Source: Verrucomicrobiales bacterium (GTDB taxonomy: Bacteria > Verrucomicrobiota > Verrucomicrobiia > Verrucomicrobiales > V1-33). From it: DNA of 57,616 nt. The notes under the pieces were generated by a model. That model was not told where the DNA came from. It made no database searches and saw only the letters and a program-made list of their open reading frames with translations. This document shows, in pieces, positions 26,753-35,700 of the stretch (positions are counted from its first letter, which is position 1; each line of letters starts with the position of its first letter). Made by a program: the position numbers and the translations under genes. The stretch covers positions 1-57,616 of the forward strand of contig CANHIJ010000007.1 in the NCBI GenBank assembly GCA_947460575.1, in the 5' to 3' direction.

Positions 26753-28015
26753 CTAATCGCGGCGGCAGCCGGCGATTTCGAAGGGCAGGGGAGCGGCGGC
26801 GGGGTCTGGGTAGGCGAAGACTTTATTTTCGTAGTTGCGGATGAGGGTCAGGCCGTCGTCGCGGTTGATGAGGTAGTCTGGGTTGATGGGGACCTTGCCG
26901 CCGCCGCCGGGGGCGTCGATGACGAATTGGGGGACGGCGTAGCCGGACGTGTGGCCGCGGAGTTGTTCGATGATTTCGATGCCTTTAGCGACGGAGGTGC
27001 GGAGGTGGGAGGAGCCCTTGATGAGGTCGCACTGATAGAGGTAGTAGGGTCGGACGCGGCAGCGGAGGAGTTTTTGGACGAGGATTTTGTAGGTGGTGGG
27101 GTCGTCGTTGACGCCGCGGAGGAGGACGCTTTGGTTGCCGAGGGGAATGCCGTGGTTGGCGAGGAGTTCGAGGGCGGTTTTGACTTCGGAGGTGAGTTCG
27201 CGGGGGTGGTTGGCGTGGACGCTCATCCAGAGGGGGTGGAACTGGGCCAGCATTTGGCAGAGGGCGGGGGTGATGCGCTGGGGGAGGAAGATGGGGACGC
27301 GGCTGCCGATGCGGATGAATTCGATGTGGGGGATGGAGCGGAGGCGCTGGAGGAGGGATTCGAGCCGCTTGTCGGAGAGGAGGAGGGCGTCGCCGCCGGA
27401 AAGGAGGACGTCGCGAATTTCGGGGTGTTGTTCGAGGTAGCGGAAGGCGGCTTCCCATTCAGTGTGGAGTTCCTGCTCGCCGACGCCGGAGACGACGCGG
27501 CTGCGGGTGCAGTAGCGGCAGTAGGAGGCGCAGCGGTCGGTGACGAGGAAGAGGACGCGGTCGGGGTAGCGGTGGACGAGGCCGGGGACGGGCATGTGGC
27601 TGTCCTCGCCGCAGGGGTCGGCCATTTCTTCGGGGCGGTCCCAGGATTCTTCGATGCGGGGGACGACTTGGCGGCGGATGGGGCAGTCGGGGTCAGTGGG
27701 GTGGATGAGGTTGAAGAAATGGGGGGTGATGGCGAGGGCGAGCTTATTGCCGGAGAGGATGACGCCGGCGCGCTCGGCCTCGGTGAGGACGAGGCGGGAT
27801 TCGAGTCCGGCGAGGCTGGTGACGCGGTGGCGCATTTGCCAGGCCCAGTTGTTCCAGTCTTGGGGGGAGACGTTTTCGCGGTCCCAGTAGCCTGGGGCTG
27901 GAGAGGTGAAGGCGTGGTCGGCGGCGGCGGAGGGGAGGAAGGGTTCCATGGGGAGGAGGGGGGGCTTGGGGACCGCAGAGGGAGAGCGTTTCCGGTCTGA
28001 AGTTTGTTTGCCCAT
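26753..28015 (-). CDS. kamA: Lysine 2,3-aminomutase family radical SAM protein
   Basis: This family interconverts L-alpha-lysine and L-beta-lysine using SAM, a [4Fe-4S] cluster and PLP. The 420-residue product matches the length of full lysine 2,3-aminomutases, longer than EpmB. It has cluster Cys C162, C166 and C169 (CASYCRYC), the PLP Lys K373 in DAPGGGGKVP, and two Asp (D329 in QCDLIKG, D366 in VIDAPGG) at the positions that bind the substrate amino group in the clostridial enzyme. The C-terminal dimerisation extension is present. The first 22 residues are non-conserved; an internal ATG gives MEPFLPS. It lies 16 bp after the preceding gene. The role may be beta-lysine as osmolyte or EF-P modification; no epm genes are adjacent. 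Confidence 0.93.
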   Translation of the reverse strand: MGKQTSDRKRSPSAVPKPPLLPMEPFLPSAAADHAFTSPAPGYWDRENVSPQDWNNWAWQMRHRVTSLAGLESRLVLTEAERAGVILSGNKLALAITPHFFNLIHPTDPDCPIRRQVVPRIEESWDRPEEMADPCGEDSHMPVPGLVHRYPDRVLFLVTDRCASYCRYCTRSRVVSGVGEQELHTEWEAAFRYLEQHPEIRDVLLSGGDALLLSDKRLESLLQRLRSIPHIEFIRIGSRVPIFLPQRITPALCQMLAQFHPLWMSVHANHPRELTSEVKTALELLANHGIPLGNQSVLLRGVNDDPTTYKILVQKLLRCRVRPYYLYQCDLIKGSSHLRTSVAKGIEIIEQLRGHTSGYAVPQFVIDAPGGGGKVPINPDYLINRDDGLTLIRNYENKVFAYPDPAAAPLPFEIAGCRRD

Positions 28016-28031
28016 TGCCGATGGGGCGGGG

Positions 28032-28325
28032 CTAAGAGGGGAGGGAGGCGGCGATGGCGTCCCAAGCGGCGTCGCTGGCGGAGGGGGGGACGGGGGGCTG
28101 CTGAGCGCGGGCGAACCAGTAGTGGGCGTTGCTGATGTCGCCTTCGATGAGGTGGAGGAGGGCGTGGAGCCAGGAGCCGGTGGGGCTGGGGATATCCTGG
28201 GCGAGGAGGTGGGCTTCTTCCCAGCGGTTGGCTTTGATGAGCCAGAGGGTGGTAGCTTCTGGGGAGAGGTTTTGCGGGGGCGCGGGGTCAGTGAGGGCGC
28301 TCTGCTTCAATTGGCTTGGCGTCAT
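28032..28325 (-). CDS. Small conserved protein (EGD-NAxYWFxRA family)
   Basis: A 97-residue cytoplasmic protein. The core W-E-E-A-H-L-L-A-Q-D-I followed by GSWLHALLHLIEGD, then ISNAHYWFARAQQP, is a pattern I recognise from a widespread uncharacterised bacterial family of two helical hairpins (a TPR-like fold). The N-terminal 20 residues are polar. The ATG at 28325 lies inside the end of the small lipoprotein gene (38-bp overlap), and kamA begins 16 bp downstream, so it belongs to the envelope gene string. Function is unknown. Confidence 0.8.
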   Translation of the reverse strand: MTPSQLKQSALTDPAPPQNLSPEATTLWLIKANRWEEAHLLAQDIPSPTGSWLHALLHLIEGDISNAHYWFARAQQPPVPPSASDAAWDAIAASLPS

Positions 28326-28509
28326 GGCGGGGAGGGGAGGGGTCGGCGAGGGGGGAGTCGGCGAGGCGGATGGAGCCGAGGATGGGGCTGGTGACGGAGT
28401 TGACCAGACCACCGGCTTGACCGAGGAGGTGGGTGGCGGTGCCGCAGGAGGAGAGGGAGGAGGTGGCGGCGAGGAGGACGGCGAGGCGGAGGGCGAGGGG
28501 GATGCGCAT
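28288..28509 (-). CDS. Small lipoprotein
   Basis: A 73-residue protein with a clear lipoprotein signal: MRIPLALRLAVLLAATSS followed by the lipobox LSSC (Cys22). The mature part is about 51 residues, begins GTATHLLGQAGGLVNSVTSP and has a charged end. No family is recognised. It starts 12 bp after the LptA-like lipoprotein gene and overlaps the next gene by 38 bp, which supports it as a real operon member. Its last residues may be constrained by the overlap. Confidence 0.7.
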   Translation of the reverse strand: MRIPLALRLAVLLAATSSLSSCGTATHLLGQAGGLVNSVTSPILGSIRLADSPLADPSPPRHDAKPIEAERPH

Positions 28510-28521
28510 GGAGGAGAGGAG

Positions 28522-29247
28522 TTATTGCCCCCAACTGGCGGGGCCTTCAATGGAAATGGCGCCGGAGGGGAGGTGGATTTTGAGGAGGGTGGAGGGGCTG
28601 GTAGCGGCGACGCGGGTGCCGCCGGAGGAAAGGAGGGCTTGGCCGCGCAGGGTGAGGACTTGATGGGAGGCGTGGTAGTGGATTTCCTGGGCGCTGGCCT
28701 GGGTGGGATCGGCGGCTTCTGGCGATAGGGTGGCGGTGGCGGGTTGGCCGCGGACGCGGAGGGCGGCGGGGTCGTCGGCGCCGGGTTGCAGTCGGTAGGC
28801 GACCTCGCGGCCCTGGAGGACCCAGCCGCCGGCGAGGGTGAGGGCGGTGGCTTGGAGGCGGGTGGGGTCGGGTCCGAGTTCGGCGTCGCTGACGAGGAGG
28901 CCGCTGGTGGGGAAGCGGAAAGGGGTGGGGAGGTTTGGTTCGGGAGGCGAGGCCAAGGGGGAGGGCGGGACCGGGCGGGCGGCGCTGCCGAAAGTGACGA
29001 GGCGGGTGGCGCCAGCGGCGAGGGATTTGGCTCCGGTGAGGGTGGCGCTGGCCCATTTTCGGCTGCCCGAGGCGGTGGCGGCGGCGACGGCGCGAGAGCC
29101 CGTGGCAGCGGCGCTAGCGAGGTTTTTGGTGCCTGCGACGATGGGGCGGCCGAGCCACTGGGACCCGCGGGCGAGGCGGTGCTGGGCCTGCTGGCAGGAG
29201 GACAGAAGGGTGGTAAGGCAGACGGCGGCGGGGAGCAGGCAGCGCAT
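28522..29247 (-). CDS. Lipoprotein with LptA/OstA-like C-terminal region
   Basis: A 241-residue lipoprotein: signal MRCLLPAAVCLTTLLSSC with lipobox LSSC (Cys18). Residues about 25-85 are Ala/Thr/Ser-rich and may form an amphipathic stalk. The C-terminal half has repeating strands reading ATALTLAGGWVLQGREVAYR ... QEIHYHASHQVLTLRGQALL ... STLLKIHLPSGAISIEG, the Y-x-A-x-x-x-x-L-x-L-x-G alternation of LptA/OstA beta-jellyroll proteins. A lipid or LPS transport role is inferred but weak. It is followed 12 bp later by the small lipoprotein gene. The ATG at 29247 is set by the signal peptide; the frame is open far upstream without homology. Confidence 0.75.
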   Translation of the reverse strand: MRCLLPAAVCLTTLLSSCQQAQHRLARGSQWLGRPIVAGTKNLASAAATGSRAVAAATASGSRKWASATLTGAKSLAAGATRLVTFGSAARPVPPSPLASPPEPNLPTPFRFPTSGLLVSDAELGPDPTRLQATALTLAGGWVLQGREVAYRLQPGADDPAALRVRGQPATATLSPEAADPTQASAQEIHYHASHQVLTLRGQALLSSGGTRVAATSPSTLLKIHLPSGAISIEGPASWGQ

Positions 29248-29333
29248 TTTCCGGCGGGGGGAAGAAGACAGCTTACCATGACCGGGCCGGGCCCAGGCGC
29301 CAGAAGGATTTTTCCTAAAGCGGAGCCGGGAAG

Positions 29334-30629
29334 TCAGGGCGAGGGGGACTGGGGGCGATCCTCTGAGGGGGAGGCTGGGGAGGCCGCTGGGGGAGCGCCA
29401 TCTGCGGGAGGGGCGCGGTCGACGAGTTGGAGGAGATGGGTCTGAAAGGTGGGGTCTCGCTCGTAAAGCATTTGGTAGACGCCCTGGCGCATGGCGGGGT
29501 CGTCCATCAGGCCGATGGCTTCGGCGATGCCGCCGCGGAAGGCCTCGGGGTCGCGGTCGAACCAGGTTTCGCAGGCATCGGCGACGACTTGATTGCGCTG
29601 GGTGGGGTCGGAGAGATTCATGGCCCACATGAGGGCTTCCGCGGGGGCCGTGGCGGCGGCGGCGACGGCGAATTGGCTGGCGGCGGCTTCTTTGGCGGGG
29701 CCTTCGGGAAGGCTATTGAGGTATTTGGCGGCGGCGGCGGGACTTTGGTCGGTCCAGGGAGTGATGAGGGCGGCGGCGGCGGCGGCGCGGTCGAGTTCGG
29801 AGTCGAAGGAGGCGAGGGCAAGCCAGGCGGCGGCGGCGGGGGGATCGGAGGTCGCCCATTGGGCGAGGGCGGCGGTGAGGGGGGCGGCGCGCTCGGGGGC
29901 GGGGAGGAGGGCGGCCCAGGCGGCGGCGGAGGGAGGGTCGGCGGCGGCCCAGGCGGCGGCGACGGCGGCGGCGGCTTGGAGGCGCATTTCGGAAGGGGGG
30001 AGGGCGGCGGCCCAGGCGGCGGCTAGGGTCGGCGCGGCGGCGCTCCAGCGGCTGGCCAGGACGGAGGCGGCTTCGGGGTCGTCGACGCCGGTGCGGGCCA
30101 TCCAGGCGGCGGCGTCGGCGGGGCTGCGGTCGCCCCAGTGGAACATGAGGGCGGAGAGGGCGTCGTCGCGGAAGGTGCCGGCGGGGAGGGAGGCGGCCCA
30201 GGCGGCGGCCTGTGCGGGGTTGGCGGCGACCCAGGTTTCCATGAGGGCCTCGGTGGCCTCGGCGCGGGTGGCGGGGTCGATGAGGCCGGCTACGGAGAGG
30301 GCGGCGGGGTAGTGAGGAGAGGCGGTGAAGGGGGGCGCTGCGGGGAGCGCTGCGGGGAGCGCTGCGGGGAGCGCTGCGGGGAGGGGGGCAGGGGCGCCTG
30401 GGCGGGGCGCGGGTTCGGCGCGCGGCAATGGTGGGGCCGAGGGCGCGGCGGAAGCCGAAAGGGCCGGGGAGGGCACGGCCGTGGGCGGGGGGATGAAATG
30501 GAGGCCGAGGGCGAAGAGCAGGAGGGCGGCGGCAATCCAAGCGAAGCGCCGACGCCCGGCGGGAGGAGGCGGGGCGGCGGGCTCGAGGGAGGGGGGGAGG
30601 CCTCCGGTTTGGTCTGCGAAGGGGTTCAC
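29334..30629 (-). CDS. Membrane-anchored W-AAAW helical-repeat protein
   Basis: A 431-residue protein of no named family. The GTG at 30629 overlaps the previous gene's stop as GTGA, which fixes the start. One transmembrane helix (about 27-45, RFAWIAAALLLFALGLHFI) is followed by a Pro/Ala linker with a 12-bp tandem repeat in its DNA. Residues about 150-400 hold some eight 30-33-residue repeats of the form A-x3-L-x3-W-x4-P-x2-AAAW-x3-LP-x4-R, each likely a helical hairpin like TPR or HEAT. A Pro/Ser tail ends the protein. The repeats face the periplasm, so a protein-binding scaffold is inferred. Confidence 0.8.
   Translation of the reverse strand: MNPFADQTGGLPPSLEPAAPPPPAGRRRFAWIAAALLLFALGLHFIPPPTAVPSPALSASAAPSAPPLPRAEPAPRPGAPAPLPAALPAALPAALPAAPPFTASPHYPAALSVAGLIDPATRAEATEALMETWVAANPAQAAAWAASLPAGTFRDDALSALMFHWGDRSPADAAAWMARTGVDDPEAASVLASRWSAAAPTLAAAWAAALPPSEMRLQAAAAVAAAWAAADPPSAAAWAALLPAPERAAPLTAALAQWATSDPPAAAAWLALASFDSELDRAAAAAALITPWTDQSPAAAAKYLNSLPEGPAKEAAASQFAVAAAATAPAEALMWAMNLSDPTQRNQVVADACETWFDRDPEAFRGGIAEAIGLMDDPAMRQGVYQMLYERDPTFQTHLLQLVDRAPPADGAPPAASPASPSEDRPQSPSP
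30335..30382. repeat. 12-bp tandem repeat, four units
   Basis: Four exact copies of GCGCTGCGGGGA on the + strand. Read on the - strand they encode repeated PAAL in the linker of the W-AAAW protein. The period is a multiple of three, so copy-number change would lengthen or shorten the linker without a frameshift. Confidence 0.9.
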
Positions 30630-31033
30630 GATCCGCGCTTGAAGCGGCGGCCGACGATATCGCTTTCGAAGCCGCTGACGTCGACGGCGCGGAAGTAGTA
30701 GCGTTTGCCGACGGCGGTTTTGACGGTGGTGTCGACGATCCAGGTGACGGAGGCCTGGCCTTTGGCGGTGAGGCGGGCGCGGCGCCACTTGGAGGAGCCC
30801 TCTACTTGGTAGTAGACGGCATTGATGCCGGCGGCGGAGGTAGTGCTGCCGCTGCCGCTGGAGACGCCGGTATCGACGGCGGTGCCGGTGATGAGGAGTT
30901 TAGAAGTGGTGTTGATCGCCGGGGTGGTGATGGTGATGAGGGGGATCCCGGTGCTGGCGACGGGGGGCGTGGTCTGGGACCAAGCGGGCAGGGCGGGGGC
31001 GAGCCAGAGGGCGGAGAGCAGCAACTTTTTCAT
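30626..31033 (-). CDS. Secreted Ig-like domain protein
   Basis: A 135-residue exported protein. The signal peptide (about 1-19, MKKLLLSALWLAPALPAWS) precedes one beta-sandwich domain with the pattern ITITTPAINTTSKLLITGTA ... INAVYYQVEGSSKWRRARLT ... YYFRAVDVSGFESD, typical of Ig/fibronectin-like modules in verrucomicrobial surface proteins. The frame is open far upstream, but only the stretch from 31033 is protein-like. It ends in a GTGA overlap with the W-AAAW gene and starts 65 bp after the L,D-transpeptidase gene. Confidence 0.8.
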   Translation of the reverse strand: MKKLLLSALWLAPALPAWSQTTPPVASTGIPLITITTPAINTTSKLLITGTAVDTGVSSGSGSTTSAAGINAVYYQVEGSSKWRRARLTAKGQASVTWIVDTTVKTAVGKRYYFRAVDVSGFESDIVGRRFKRGS

Positions 31034-31098
31034 GGGAGGGGAGGGGAAAAGGGGACTGGGTAATCTGGGGTCAAAGACAGCGCCTGGCGAGGAAAAGT

Positions 31099-31584
31099 TC
31101 AAAGGGTTTGGGCGAAATCGGTGAGGGGCGGCGGTTCGGCTTCGATTTCCACCAGAGTGCCGAGCTCGGCGAGGTCGAAGAGTTCGATCACGGCCTGGTT
31201 GCCGAGGCGGATGCAGCCGTGGCTGGCGGGTTGGCCGAGGAGGTCTTCTTGGTTCGTGCCGTGGATATAAATATAGCGGGAAAAAGTGTTGGCGTTGTCC
31301 GCGTCGAGTCCCTCCAGCCAGAGGATGCGGGTGAGGACGCCGTCTTCCGCGGCCGAGCTGGGCTGCCAGAGGCCGACCGGGCGGCGGCCTACGAAGCGGG
31401 TGTGCAGGGGGGCGCCATGGCCGATTTTTTGGGCGATGCGAAAGCGCCCGAGCGGGGTGCACTGGCTGTGGGGGACCGAGCCGACGCCAAACCGGGAAGT
31501 GGAGACCGGCCAGGAGCGGAGGCAGGGGCCGGAAGCGGCGCGCCACTGCAGTTCCTGGCGCGCGATAGATACATAGATTTTCAT
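31099..31584 (-). CDS. L,D-transpeptidase (YkuD) family protein
   Basis: YkuD enzymes make 3-3 peptidoglycan crosslinks or attach proteins to the wall through a catalytic Cys. The 161-residue protein is one YkuD domain: TPLGRFRIAQKIG, YIYIHGTNQEDLLGQPASHG and the active-site SHGCIRL with the catalytic Cys, followed by an acidic end. No signal peptide is visible: the N-terminus MKIYVSIARQELQ begins directly with the first strand, so export is unclear. It is the first gene of the - strand envelope string and is divergent from the outer-membrane protein gene. Confidence 0.93.
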   Translation of the reverse strand: MKIYVSIARQELQWRAASGPCLRSWPVSTSRFGVGSVPHSQCTPLGRFRIAQKIGHGAPLHTRFVGRRPVGLWQPSSAAEDGVLTRILWLEGLDADNANTFSRYIYIHGTNQEDLLGQPASHGCIRLGNQAVIELFDLAELGTLVEIEAEPPPLTDFAQTL

Positions 31585-31691
31585 GAAAGAGCGGGCGAAT
31601 GGGGTGAATGGGGCGGGGCCCCTTTAGAGCGTTTCGTTCATAAGATAGATGAAAATTTTCACTTGATGGAGATTTTATGTCACTTATCGGC

Positions 31692-31720
31692 TTGACGCCA
31701 GGCATCCTTCCGATGATTTT
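31692..31720 (+). promoter_or_regulatory. Possible sigma70-type promoter for the outer-membrane protein gene
   Basis: TTGACG (31692-31697), a 17-bp spacer and GATTTT (31715-31720) lie in the A+T-rich divergent gap, 36 bp before the ATG at 31756. The -10 match is poor, so this is tentative; TTGATG at 31663 is another candidate -35. Confidence 0.3.
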
Positions 31721-31755
31721 GGTAAATCCTAATAACCAAGGGAACCTAAATACCC

Positions 31756-32544
31756 ATGACAAAAACCAACCACAGCACACAGGCTGCCGCCATCCTCGGC
31801 AGCTTGGCACTCGCGGCCTCCGCTTTTGCGGGAACCACCGTTGCCACCGGCAAAGGTCCCGTGACCCCACCCGCCCCTCCTGCCTCCACGGGCTTGTTTG
31901 ACAGCGTCGGCGCCACCGTCGACGTCGGCTACGACACCCACTACTTCTTCCGCGGATTTTTGATGAGCGAGCAGAACGTGTGGAGCCAAGTGGCTCTGTC
32001 CGTGCCTCTGGCGACCAACCTGTCCCTGGGCCTCTCCGCCTGGTACACCTCCTCCACGGACATCAGCTACGATGAGTTGGATTTGAACGCTGGCTTGAAC
32101 TACGACGCCGGCTTTGCCAAGCTCGGCCTCGGCTTCACCCACTACGAATTCTTCCACGGGGACGGTGGCGATGACACTGGCATCCACGGCGCGGAAGAAA
32201 TCGGCCTCACCGTTGCCAAGGGCCTGGGCCCCGTCAACGTCGGCGCTGGTTACTACTACGACTTCGAAACCGAAGGTTCCTACATCGAGCTCGGCGTGGA
32301 CGCGCCGATCGCGGTGACGGATAACTTCAGCATCGTTCCTTCGGCTTTGGTTTCCTACGGCGACGAGTACTACTCCGCCGAAAGCGACTTCCAGAACCTG
32401 AAGCTCGCCTTGGCCTTCCCGGTCAAGCTGACCACCACCGCGACCCTGACCCCTTATGTGGCTGGGAACATCGCGCTCTCCGCGACTGAAGACGTCACCG
32501 ACGACGAAATCTACGGCGGCGTGAAGCTCAGCGTGTCCTTCTAA
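31756..32544 (+). CDS. Outer-membrane beta-barrel protein
   Basis: A 262-residue exported protein. The signal peptide (about 1-25) ends ASAFAG. The mature chain alternates polar and hydrophobic residues with many aromatic girdle residues (VGYDTHYFFRGFLMSEQNVW; GLGFTHYEFFHGD; NVGAGYYYDFETEGSYIELG) and ends with the terminal strand VKLSVSF, whose final Phe is the usual barrel-assembly signal. About 10-12 strands are expected, resembling the TorF-type family of small barrels. Codons end in C far more than in neighbours (GCC, ACC, TTC, TAC, GAC), suggesting high expression. A strong terminator follows 43 bp after the stop. It is a porin-like or channel candidate; specificity is unknown. Confidence 0.88.
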   Translation: MTKTNHSTQAAAILGSLALAASAFAGTTVATGKGPVTPPAPPASTGLFDSVGATVDVGYDTHYFFRGFLMSEQNVWSQVALSVPLATNLSLGLSAWYTSSTDISYDELDLNAGLNYDAGFAKLGLGFTHYEFFHGDGGDDTGIHGAEEIGLTVAKGLGPVNVGAGYYYDFETEGSYIELGVDAPIAVTDNFSIVPSALVSYGDEYYSAESDFQNLKLALAFPVKLTTTATLTPYVAGNIALSATEDVTDDEIYGGVKLSVSF

Positions 32545-32587
32545 GCAACCTGGATGGGGTGGCGCGCTGCGCTGCTTTAATCTTTCG

Positions 32588-32621
32588 AGAGCCTCCCAGT
32601 CCGCTGGGGGGCTCTTTTTTT
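32588..32621 (+). terminator. Rho-independent terminator
   Basis: AGAGCCTCCCAG, loop TCCG, then CTGGGGGGCTCT running into a T tract. The stem is about 12 bp with one mismatch or G-T pair. It lies downstream of the outer-membrane protein gene and is the only textbook terminator I found in the window. Confidence 0.9.
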
Positions 32622-32731
32622 GTTTTCAAAAGGGTTTTGCTGGGAGAGGGTGGGCGGGCGCGCGGTGCGCTCGGCCTTATTTCTTGGCCAGAACCGGCTC
32701 TACAATTCGGCTATTTTTTTCATTTTTTCCC

Positions 32732-35700
32732 ATGCATTATCGCCCTCTTTTTCTTGTGCTCAGTGCCTCGCTGTTGACGACTGTCGGCGGGGCGGAGCCG
32801 AACGACAACGCGGGGCGGGAAAAGGCGCAGTTGGCGGACGTCAAAGTGCCGGAGGGCTTTGAGGTGACGCTTTTTTCGAGTCCGCCGCAGTCGAACTACC
32901 CGGTCTACGCGGCGGCGGCGCCGGATGGCACGGTGTATGTCAGTTCGGACAAGAATGGGTCGCTCGACCGGGCGGGGAAGCGGGGTTCGGTGATTCGCCT
33001 GCGGGATGTGGACGGGGACGGGCGGGCCGATGAGGCCAAGCCCTTTGTGGCCGACGTGGATTCGCCGCGGGGCCTGGTCTGGGACCACGACCGGCTGTAC
33101 CTGATGCACCCGCCGCACTTGAGTGCCTATATCGATCACAACGGGGATGGGGTGGCGGACGAGGAAAAGGTTTTGGTGAAAAACATTGCCTTTGGGTTTA
33201 AGGATCGCCCGGCGGACCACACGTCGAATGGGGTGACGCTGGGGATCGACGGGTGGCTTTATTTGGCGATTGGGGATTTTGGGTTTATGGAAGCGGAGGG
33301 CGCGGACGGCAAGAAGTTGCAGTTGCGGGCGGGCGGGGTGGTGCGGGTGCGGCCGGATGGCAGCGACTTGCAGGTTTTTGCGCGCGGCACGCGCAACATT
33401 CTGGAGGTGGCGCTGTCGCCGCTCCTGGATGGCTTTGCGCGCGACAACACCAACGACGGGGGCGGCTGGGACATGCGCTTTCACCACTTCAGCGGGCTGG
33501 AGGAGCACGGCTACCCCTCGCTCTACATGCAGTTTGGGGAGGAGATCATTCAGCCCATCGGGAATTACGGCGGGGGATCGGGCTGCGGGGCGGGTTGGCT
33601 GGATGAGCCGGGTTTTCCGGCGGGCTATCGGAATGTGCCGCTGACAGTCGACTGGGGGCGGGAATTCGTCTACCGCCACGAGGTGGCGCCGTCGGGGGGC
33701 ACGTTTACGGATAAAACCCACGAATTCATCCGCCTGCCGCGGGCCACCGACGTGGACGTGGACGCTTCGAGCCACTTGTATGCGACCAGTTTTAAGGGGG
33801 CGACTTTCAACTATGCGGGGGAGGACGTGGGCTGCGTGATTCGGGTCACGCCGAAGGGCTATCGGGCGGAAGCGCTGCCGGATTTTGCGGCGCTGGACGC
33901 GGCCGGGTTGGTGCAGGTGATGGCTGGGCCGAGTCACCGCCGCCGCCTGGAGGCGCAGCGCACCTTGCTGCGGCGCGGGCTGCAGGATTCGGCGATTGCG
34001 GCCCTGCAGGCTTTGGCGGCGGATGGTCAGGCGCCTCTTTCCGGCCGGGTGGCGGCACTTTTTGCGCTGGAGCAAGGGCAGGGCGAGCAGGCGGCCCCCT
34101 TCCAGGAAAAGATGATGGCCGATGCGGCGCTGCGGCCGCTGGCGATTCGGGCGGCCTCAGACCGCGGGCGGGCGCTTTCGCGGGGGCTGCAGGCGGCGAT
34201 GGTGGTGGCCTTGGGCGATGCTTCGGCCCGCACTCGGACGGAGGCGGCCGTGGCTTTGGCGCGCAGCCAAGCGGCCGGGAGTGCGGGCGCGCTGGCGGAG
34301 TTGCTGGGCGACGCCGATCCCACGGTGAGCCACACGGCGGTGCGGGCCTTGATGAGCCTTAAAGCGGTCGAGGCTTGTTTGGCGGTGGTGGACGCCCCGG
34401 GCAGCAGCGACGCCCGCCGCGGCGGGGCCCTGCGGGTTTTGCAATCGATGCACACCGTGCCGGTGGTGGAGGCTTTGCTGGGGCGCTTGGCGAGCGAGCA
34501 GGACAGCGCGCGGCGCCGCGGATTGATTACCGCGCTTTGCCGACTTTCAGCGCAGGACGGGGTTTGGAAGGGCGACAGCTGGGGCACGCGCCCGGACACG
34601 ACGGGGCCCTATTATCAGGCGGCGGCTTGGGAGGCTACGGAGCGGATCACTTTGGCCTTGAGCCGGGCGCTGGCCCAGGCCTCGCAGGGGGAGGCCGCGT
34701 TTTTGCTCGGCGAGATGAGCCGACACAAGATGCAGGACGACGCCGCGCTCGGACAAGTGGTGGCCTTGGCCTTGAAGGATGTTTCGCTGGTTCCGGTGGC
34801 CCTGGCCCAACTGGAGCGCAGTGGGCGCCAGTCCCCGGAGGCCCTGCCGCTGCTGATTGCGGCGGCGGCGCGGCCGGAGACCAGTCCCGGGGATCGGCTG
34901 ACCGCGGTGGCGGTTTTGGCCAAGGCCGACAGCCCGGAAGGCGCTTTGGCGAGCTTGCGGGCCCTGAGCTTGCTGGCCAAAACGGAGGAAGGCCGCAAGG
35001 CCGCCGCGGTGTTTTTGGGGTCGCCTAAGTTGGAGAATTATCACACCCTGATGGAGCAGGCCGCCCTGAAAACCGATGGCGCCGAAGGCGTTTGGGCCGA
35101 CGCCGCGCTGCTGGCCTTGGCGAGTCGGCCCTCGGGGTCGCCGGAGGCAAGGCAGCTTTCCCAGGTGGCGCTCGACCAGGGTTGGGCGGTGCCGGGGCGG
35201 CGGGTGCAGATTTTGCAGGCCATTGCGCTGACGCGGCAGCGCGCCTATTCGGAGCGGGTCTTGAGTGCGCTGGGCGATGCCGATCCGGCGGTGCTGGCGG
35301 CGGCCCAGGAAGCCGCGGCGATTCTCAAGTTGGACCCCGGCGCGGTCGCGGGGCCCAAGCTGGCGACGCTGGCGGTGGGGGAGGTCCTGGAGGCCGTGCT
35401 CGCGGCTAAGGGCGATGCCGCAGTGGGCGGGCAGATTTTCCTGCAGGCGGGCTGCGTGGCTTGCCACACCGTGAGCAAGGACGAACCCCAGCGCGGACCC
35501 TACCTGGGAAGCATCGCGGACACCTACAAGCGCCGCGAATTGGCCGAAGCCATTTTGGACCCCAACAAGACGATTGCTCAGGGGTTCGTCACCAACTTGT
35601 TTGAGATGGCGGATGGCAGCACCCAGATGGGCTTTGTGACCACCGAGGCGGCGGACAAAGTGGTGATCCGCAACGTGGCGGCTCAGGAGATCAGCCTGGC

